A stretch of 64,000 bases of DNA, taken from contig NZ_JACHLN010000002.1 of NCBI RefSeq assembly GCF_014204495.1, positions 124,001-188,000 on the forward strand, read 5' to 3'. This document shows positions 59,723-64,000 of the stretch, piece by piece. Source of the DNA: Sphingomonas kyeonggiensis (GTDB lineage: Bacteria > Pseudomonadota > Alphaproteobacteria > Sphingomonadales > Sphingomonadaceae). The notes below the pieces were generated by a model, which worked only from the letters and a program-made list of their open reading frames with translations, made no database searches and had not been told where the DNA came from. Position 1 is the first letter of the stretch; the number at the start of each line of letters is the position of its first letter. Position numbers and translations under genes: made by a program.

Positions 59723-60559
59723 TCAAGCGCATTGTCCCAGCGAGCGCAGGACGAACTGATAGTCCTCGCGTGCCTTGGCGGCGTTCTGGGCGTCGTCCGA
59801 CTCGACTGCTTCCGCCGGCAGGGTGCGCGGTAGGCCGCAGGCCAGGCGATACCAGAGGAAGGTATTCGCCCGCGGCGCGCCGGCCGATTCGTCGACAATG
59901 TCCCCCAATGAAACACTCCAGCGCGTCGTCTCGCCCGGGCGGCGGAGAATCTGGAGCGACACCGGCGCACCGCTGGCGGTCTGCAGGAAGACCTGGGTCT
60001 CGCCCTCGCCGGGAAGGCTCCCGGGCACGTGGAAGGCATTGCCGACCCCGGTGATGGCAGGCGGTGCATCGGCGGCCAGCGCGTCCCTGGTGATCGCGCG
60101 AACCTGCGCATCAAGCTCGGGCAGCCAGTTCATCTGGCTCTGCAATCCCGTGAGCTGCACCATCGCCGGGCGGCCCGGCACGGTGCGGGCGAAGAGCAGC
60201 ACGCGCTGCTTGGCGAGCTTGGGCGGCTTGCCCTTGGCGTTGAGGGGCACGTCCGCGGTATAGGTAATGCGTGACGCCATGGCCTGAGTGCCCCGAATCA
60301 GGGCGGAAACGTCGGCTTCGACAAGGAATCGGGTCATCCCGGGGGCCAGGCCGGGCGATTCCTCGGCCTTGAGGCGATCCGCCTTGCGGATGCGCGCATC
60401 AATGATCAGCGGAGCACTGGTAACCTGCCGCGCCAAGGTGGCATAGCTGGGTAAAACAGGGCCGGTTTGTGCCTGCATTTGCTGGGGTTTAGCAGCTGCA
60501 CCTAAGGATGCGGTCAGCGCAATCGCGCAATAAAATATGGCGGGAAAGGTTCGGTTCAT
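59723..60559 (-). CDS. Exported protein of unknown function
   Basis: A 278-residue protein with a signal peptide (FYCAIALTASLGAAAKP). The mature protein has YATLARQVTSAPLIIDARI, then a beta-rich domain with RVLLFARTVPGRPAM and an Arg/Trp-containing C-terminal half ending in FVLRSLGQCA. I recognise no characterised domain. It is monocistronic and divergent from tonB. Confidence 0.7.
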   Translation of the reverse strand: MNRTFPAIFYCAIALTASLGAAAKPQQMQAQTGPVLPSYATLARQVTSAPLIIDARIRKADRLKAEESPGLAPGMTRFLVEADVSALIRGTQAMASRITYTADVPLNAKGKPPKLAKQRVLLFARTVPGRPAMVQLTGLQSQMNWLPELDAQVRAITRDALAADAPPAITGVGNAFHVPGSLPGEGETQVFLQTASGAPVSLQILRRPGETTRWSVSLGDIVDESAGAPRANTFLWYRLACGLPRTLPAEAVESDDAQNAAKAREDYQFVLRSLGQCA

Positions 60560-60789
60560 GCCGTTCGGGTTACCGGATTGTAGCTCGGCTATACAGAAAT
60601 AATTCTGTCATTGGGCGATTGTACGCCCCGATTGTCCGACAAAGGGTTTGCGTCCTCCGGGTGCGCGCGATAGAGACTCGCCCGCTGCCGACTAGGACGC
60701 ATATAGCGCACGGCGGGCAGGCATGTGCACGGGTCGCAAATCCGCCGCACAGGACTGCATGTCAGGGATTAGAGGAGTGACGTTGCCGA

Positions 60790-61464
60790 ATGGCTTACGC
60801 TGACCGTAATACAAGTGGCAGCCGTGTAATCGCGATCGTCATGGTCGCGGTCATCGTGGCTGGCATGGGATATGCCTTCGTCACTGGCCTAGCATATCAG
60901 TACATCAAGAAGCAGGCGGAGAAGCTGAACACGTTCGACGTGCAGGAGCCGCCGCCCCCGCCGGAGGAAGTGCCGCCGCCGCCGCCGCCGCCAGACACGC
61001 CCGTTCCGCCGCCGCCCACCCAGATCGTGGTGCCGCCGGCTCAGGTTCCGGTGCCGACTCAGGCGCCGCCGATTCCGACGACGTCGGTTATTCCGCCGCC
61101 TCCGCCGATCACGCCGCCGGCTCCGCCCGCGCAGCCGGCTCCGCCGCAGCCGCCGGCTCCGCCGCGGATCGCAAAGAAGCTGTCCCCGCGCGGTTCGCCG
61201 CAGAGCTGGGTTACGGACGATGACTATCCTGCCTCCGCGCTGCGCGCCGAGCAGGCCGGTACCGTGCGTTTCCGTCTCGACGTGGACGCTTCGGGCAAGG
61301 TTACCAATTGCACCGTCACCGGCTCGAGCGGCGTGTCCGTCCTCGACAGCACGGCCTGCAATCTCCTCAAGCGCCGCGCCCGGTTCAACCCGGCCGAGGA
61401 CGAGGGTGGCAACAAGATCCCGGCACCGTATAACGGCAGCTTCACCTGGAAGATTCCGAGCTAG
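60790..61464 (+). CDS. tonB: Energy transducer TonB
   Basis: A 224-residue TonB protein. One N-terminal span (about 13-35, AIVMVAVIVAGMGYAFV), a Pro-rich periplasmic spacer (about 50-130, with repeated PPPPP) and a TonB C-terminal domain (about 140-224, YPASALRAEQAGTVRFRLDV). It couples inner membrane energy to outer membrane receptors such as the one at 9810. It is followed by exbB and two exbD genes, a complete energising set. Confidence 0.94.
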   Translation: MAYADRNTSGSRVIAIVMVAVIVAGMGYAFVTGLAYQYIKKQAEKLNTFDVQEPPPPPEEVPPPPPPPDTPVPPPPTQIVVPPAQVPVPTQAPPIPTTSVIPPPPPITPPAPPAQPAPPQPPAPPRIAKKLSPRGSPQSWVTDDDYPASALRAEQAGTVRFRLDVDASGKVTNCTVTGSSGVSVLDSTACNLLKRRARFNPAEDEGGNKIPAPYNGSFTWKIPS

Positions 61465-61552
61465 GCCGTGTGATTTGGATGGCGCGCGCCGATCCGGTGC
61501 GCGCCGGATTTGGAAACAAAAAGCGCTATTTAGTTAGAGGAAAGAACCGACA

Positions 61553-62314
61553 ATGCTCACCACCATTCTCGCCGCTGCGGCGCCCAAGGAAAATCCGTAC
61601 GGCCTGATTCCCGCGCTCCGTGAGGGCGGCCTGATCTCGCAGACGGTGTTCGGCATCCTCGTGCTGATGCTCTTCTTCTCGCTCTACATCCTGTTCACCA
61701 AGCTGTTCGAGCAGCAGAAGATCCTCAACCAGGCGAAGCGCGTCCGCGCCGGCTTCTGGAACGCCAACAGCCTGCGCGAAGGCGCTGCGAAGCTCGAGAA
61801 GAACTCGGCCTATCGCCAGCTGGTCGACGACGGCCTGGCCGCTCAGGAGCAGCACTCGAAGCTGACCGATCCGGTCGAAGCCCATGACTGGCTGCACGGT
61901 TCGCTCGCCCGCTCGGAAGACCTGATCAACTCGCAGCTGAAGAGCGGCCTGTCGTTCCTCGCTACCGTGGGTTCGACTGCTCCGTTCATCGGTCTGTTCG
62001 GTACCGTTATCGGCATCATCCGCGCACTCGTGAAGATCGGTGCGGCTGGCCAGGCGTCGATCGACGCGGTCGCCGGTCCGGTCGGTGAAGCGCTGATCAT
62101 GACCGCCGTCGGTCTCGCCGTCGCCGTTCCGGCCGTGCTCGCCTTCAACTGGCTGCAGGCTCGCAACAAGAAGATCAACGAGAGCCTGAACGCGTTCTCG
62201 AACGATCTGCTCGGCTACCTGGCTTCGGACGGCCGCGTGCGCCCGACCGCTGCCAAGGCTGCTCCGGCCAAGGCCGCTCCGGCCGCGACCACCAGCACCG
62301 CGCCGCGCGCCTAA
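61553..62314 (+). CDS. exbB: ExbB/TolQ/MotA family proton channel protein
   Basis: A 253-residue membrane protein with three spans (about 27-50, 135-160 and 180-205). ATVGSTAPFIGLFGTVIGII is the MotA/TolQ/ExbB signature. The C-terminal tail is Ala/Pro-rich (KAAPAKAAPAATTS). AGAGGAAAG precedes the ATG. With the two ExbD proteins it forms the proton-driven motor for TonB. Confidence 0.94.
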   Translation: MLTTILAAAAPKENPYGLIPALREGGLISQTVFGILVLMLFFSLYILFTKLFEQQKILNQAKRVRAGFWNANSLREGAAKLEKNSAYRQLVDDGLAAQEQHSKLTDPVEAHDWLHGSLARSEDLINSQLKSGLSFLATVGSTAPFIGLFGTVIGIIRALVKIGAAGQASIDAVAGPVGEALIMTAVGLAVAVPAVLAFNWLQARNKKINESLNAFSNDLLGYLASDGRVRPTAAKAAPAKAAPAATTSTAPRA

Positions 62315-62412
62315 GCGATCTGGAATATACGGGCCGCGCTCCTTCCCGGATGCGCGGCCCTCTCCAGCCCCTCGGGGCAGGGGATTGGATTAGAAGAATA
62401 GGATAGCGCGCA

Positions 62413-62895
62413 ATGGCGATGAGCGTAGGAGGGGGTGGCGGTGATGACGCCCCCATGTCGGACATCAATACCACGCCGCTCGTCGACGTGATGCTGGTGC
62501 TCCTCATCATCTTCCTGATCACGGTTCCGGTCGTGATCCAGACGGTGAAGCTGGAGCTGCCGAAGGTCCAGTTCGAGCCGACGACCACCAAGCCCGAGAA
62601 CGTCTCGCTCTCGGTCACGGCCAATGGCGGCAAGTGTGAAGTGTTCTGGAACATGACCCCGGTGACCAGCCAGGAGCTGGTCGAGCGTGGCGCGAAGAAG
62701 CTGCGGGCCGAGATCGACAAGCAGGGCGGCATCAACGCTGCCGGCCTCGAGCTCCCCGAAGTGCACATCCGCGGCGACGTGAACACGCCGTACCGCTGCA
62801 TCGGTGGCACGATCTATGCCATGCAGATGGCCGGGTTCGCCAAGGTCGGCTTCATCTCTGAACCGCCCGCCGGTTCGGCCACGGTTCGTCTCTGA
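62413..62895 (+). CDS. exbD: ExbD family biopolymer transport protein, copy 1
   Basis: A 160-residue protein with one N-terminal span. The functional Asp is D25 in INTTPLVDVMLVLLIIF. A periplasmic ExbD domain follows, with two extra cysteines (GGKCEVFW, YRCIGG) absent from copy 2. The ATG at 62413 or 62419 may start it. Confidence 0.93.
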   Translation: MAMSVGGGGGDDAPMSDINTTPLVDVMLVLLIIFLITVPVVIQTVKLELPKVQFEPTTTKPENVSLSVTANGGKCEVFWNMTPVTSQELVERGAKKLRAEIDKQGGINAAGLELPEVHIRGDVNTPYRCIGGTIYAMQMAGFAKVGFISEPPAGSATVRL

Positions 62896-62920
62896 CGGCC
62901 GGCTCAAAGGAGTTTAGACT

Positions 62921-63349
62921 ATGGGTATGAGCGTGGGCGGCGGCGGTGACGACGGCCCGATGATGGAAATCAACACGACGCCGCTGATCGACGTCATGTT
63001 GGTGCTCCTCATCATGATCATCATGACGATCCCGATTCAGACGCATGCCGTGAAGGTCGACCTTCCGCAGAACAGCAACAACACGGCGCCGATCGTCGAA
63101 GCGACCAAGAACAAGGTCTATATCGACGCGCAGGGCCAGGTGTTCTGGAACAGCATGCCGGTCGATGACGTGACGCTGCGTCAGTATCTCGACCAGTCGC
63201 TGCAGATGTCGCCGGAGCCGGAGCTGCACTTCCAGCCCGATCCGCAGACGCCGTACGACGTTGTCGACCGCATTCTCGCGATCATCAAGCGCGCGAATGT
63301 GACCAAGCTCGGCTTCGTCGGCAACGAGCAGTATCGCAACGACTTCTGA
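62921..63349 (+). CDS. exbD: ExbD family biopolymer transport protein, copy 2
   Basis: A 142-residue ExbD paralog. The start MGMSVGGGGD and INTTPLIDVMLVLLIMIIM mirror copy 1, with D24 as the proton-site Asp. AAAGGAG lies before the ATG. Tandem, non-identical ExbD copies after tonB and exbB occur in other Proteobacteria such as Xanthomonas, where the second is not always needed for every substrate. Confidence 0.93.
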   Translation: MGMSVGGGGDDGPMMEINTTPLIDVMLVLLIMIIMTIPIQTHAVKVDLPQNSNNTAPIVEATKNKVYIDAQGQVFWNSMPVDDVTLRQYLDQSLQMSPEPELHFQPDPQTPYDVVDRILAIIKRANVTKLGFVGNEQYRNDF

Positions 63350-63385
63350 TCCGCCGCCCTTCGGGGCCTGGATCCGGAAACAGGA

Positions 63386-63414
63386 AAGGCGGTCCTTCGG
63401 GGCCGCCTTTTCTT
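63386..63414 (+). terminator. Rho-independent terminator of the tonB-exbB-exbD operon
   Basis: Ten-base arms AAGGCGGTCC/GGGCCGCCTT (one G-T pair) with a TTCG loop, followed by TTTCTTTT. Confidence 0.92.
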
Positions 63415-63457
63415 TTGCCCGTATATCTACGGATCCACGCAAATGCGCTTGCAGGGC

Positions 63458-63504
63458 AGTCATGGAAGTGTAACACTATTGTCTTCAAAGAGTCATGGAA
63501 GTGT
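63458..63504 (+). promoter_or_regulatory. Tandem 14-base direct repeat upstream of the TPR gene
   Basis: AGTCATGGAAGTGT occurs exactly at 63458-63471 and 63491-63504, 33 bases apart, about three helical turns. Each copy resembles a PhoB box (GTCAT-N6-TGT-like). It lies 30-77 bases upstream of the TPR protein start and probably marks a regulator site. Confidence 0.5.
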
Positions 63505-63534
63505 CTCCATGGCGTAACAGAAGGAGTAGGAGTT

Positions 63535-63900
63535 ATGCGCATCGCGCTCATTGTCCTTGCAGCCGCCCCGTTCGCGCTCGCCGCGCTGCCCGCGCAGGCC
63601 CAGCGCCCGGACGGGGACCCCGTAGCAAGTACTGCCATCCAGCATGGCCAATATGCCCAGGCGGAGCGCCAGCTCACCGCCCAGCTGCGCCAGAATCCCG
63701 GCGCGCCGGAGCTTCTGCTCAACCTTGCCGCCATCTATGCCGAGACCGGCCGCGCCACCGAAGCCCGCGATCTCTATCGCCAGGTGCTCGCGCAGCGGAA
63801 TTTCGAGATGGACCTGCCCGGTGACCGGCAGTCGACGTCCTATGCCGTCGCCAACAAGGGTCTCCAGCGCGTCAATGCGCTCCAGTTGACTTCGCGCTAA
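63535..63900 (+). CDS. Exported tetratricopeptide-repeat protein
   Basis: A 121-residue protein with a Sec signal (MRIALIVLAAAPFALAALPAQAQ). TPR-like helices follow (about 45-85, YAQAERQLTAQLRQNPGAPE and LLNLAAIYAETGRATEARDL). The ATG at 63535 has AAGGAG upstream; the frame open to 63415 is not needed. It is separated from exbD by a terminator and has its own repeat-bearing promoter. Probably a periplasmic adaptor; the partner is unknown. Confidence 0.8.
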   Translation: MRIALIVLAAAPFALAALPAQAQRPDGDPVASTAIQHGQYAQAERQLTAQLRQNPGAPELLLNLAAIYAETGRATEARDLYRQVLAQRNFEMDLPGDRQSTSYAVANKGLQRVNALQLTSR

Positions 63901-63969
63901 GGCGCGAACCAGGGTCGGCGGCCGCGCATCCCTCTCGCGCGGTCGACGGCGGCAGCCCAAGGGGCTGAC

Positions 63970-63993
63970 AGGCGCCGGCCCATCCCGGCGCCT
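63970..63993 (+). terminator. Hairpin after the TPR gene, terminator-like
   Basis: Perfect 9-base arms AGGCGCCGG/CCGGCGCCT with a 6-base loop, followed by TCTCC. The window ends just after it. Confidence 0.55.
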
Positions 63994-64000
63994 TCTCCAT

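Overview
The window is a piece of a GC-rich alphaproteobacterial chromosome, most likely a Sphingomonas or close relative in the Sphingomonadaceae. This rests on the gene families seen (a TonB-dependent receptor with sugar-locus genes, UrcA, DUF4349 and DUF1285 proteins, TonB-ExbB-ExbD-ExbD), on many ATGA/GTGA-coupled starts, and on protein character. No 16S or other marker is present, so the genus is an inference.

Layout. 1-2.6 kb: the 3' end of a membrane protein and two divergent L,D-transpeptidase genes. 2.6-7.6 kb: a methionine salvage operon mtnB-mtnD-mtnC-mtnA, an Ala-rich exported protein, and a PLP aminotransferase that could do the last salvage step. 8.6-9.4 kb: a secreted Nep1-like (NPP1) protein behind an AT-rich upstream region. 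9.8-38.6 kb: a large sugar locus. 38.6-42.3 kb: tRNA-Arg(TCT), a queuosine-precursor transporter, an alpha/beta hydrolase and a chemotaxis receptor. 42.4-48.8 kb: a Sel1-like lipoprotein, purQ-purS-purC, three tandem DUF4349 genes (one apparently frameshifted) and urcA. 48.9-52 kb: a LysR regulator and two related beta-barrel proteins. 52-60.6 kb: parC, a GGDEF-EAL protein, cca, a Nudix hydrolase, DUF1285, GNAT, folB and an unknown exported protein. 60.8-64 kb: tonB-exbB-exbD-exbD and a TPR protein.

The centrepiece is 9.8-38.6 kb. Six exo-glycosidase genes lie in one tightly coupled operon (GH20, GH2 beta-mannosidase, GH3 of the beta-xylosidase type, GH125, GH92, GH29). They are followed by an exported glycosylasparaginase and a TonB-dependent receptor. 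In the other direction run a GntR/HutC regulator and a GH2 beta-galactosidase. Convergent to these is a complete GlcNAc phosphotransferase and catabolic operon: cutC, a SIS-domain deaminase, nagA, an EIIA-HPr-EI fusion and nagE. The activities match the bonds of complex plant-type N-glycans down to the GlcNAc-Asn link, and the released GlcNAc would feed the PTS. A near-identical 12-16 base motif (core ACCAATATA) lies in the predicted promoters of the GH20 operon, the gntR gene and the SIS-nagA-pts operon. This suggests that GntR controls all three and itself.

A family of palindromic repeats built on CCCGGCGAAAGCCGGG is scattered between genes. GANTC methylation sites cluster upstream of parC and between the two L,D-transpeptidases. 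All functions are read from sequence motifs and context, and no database search was run.
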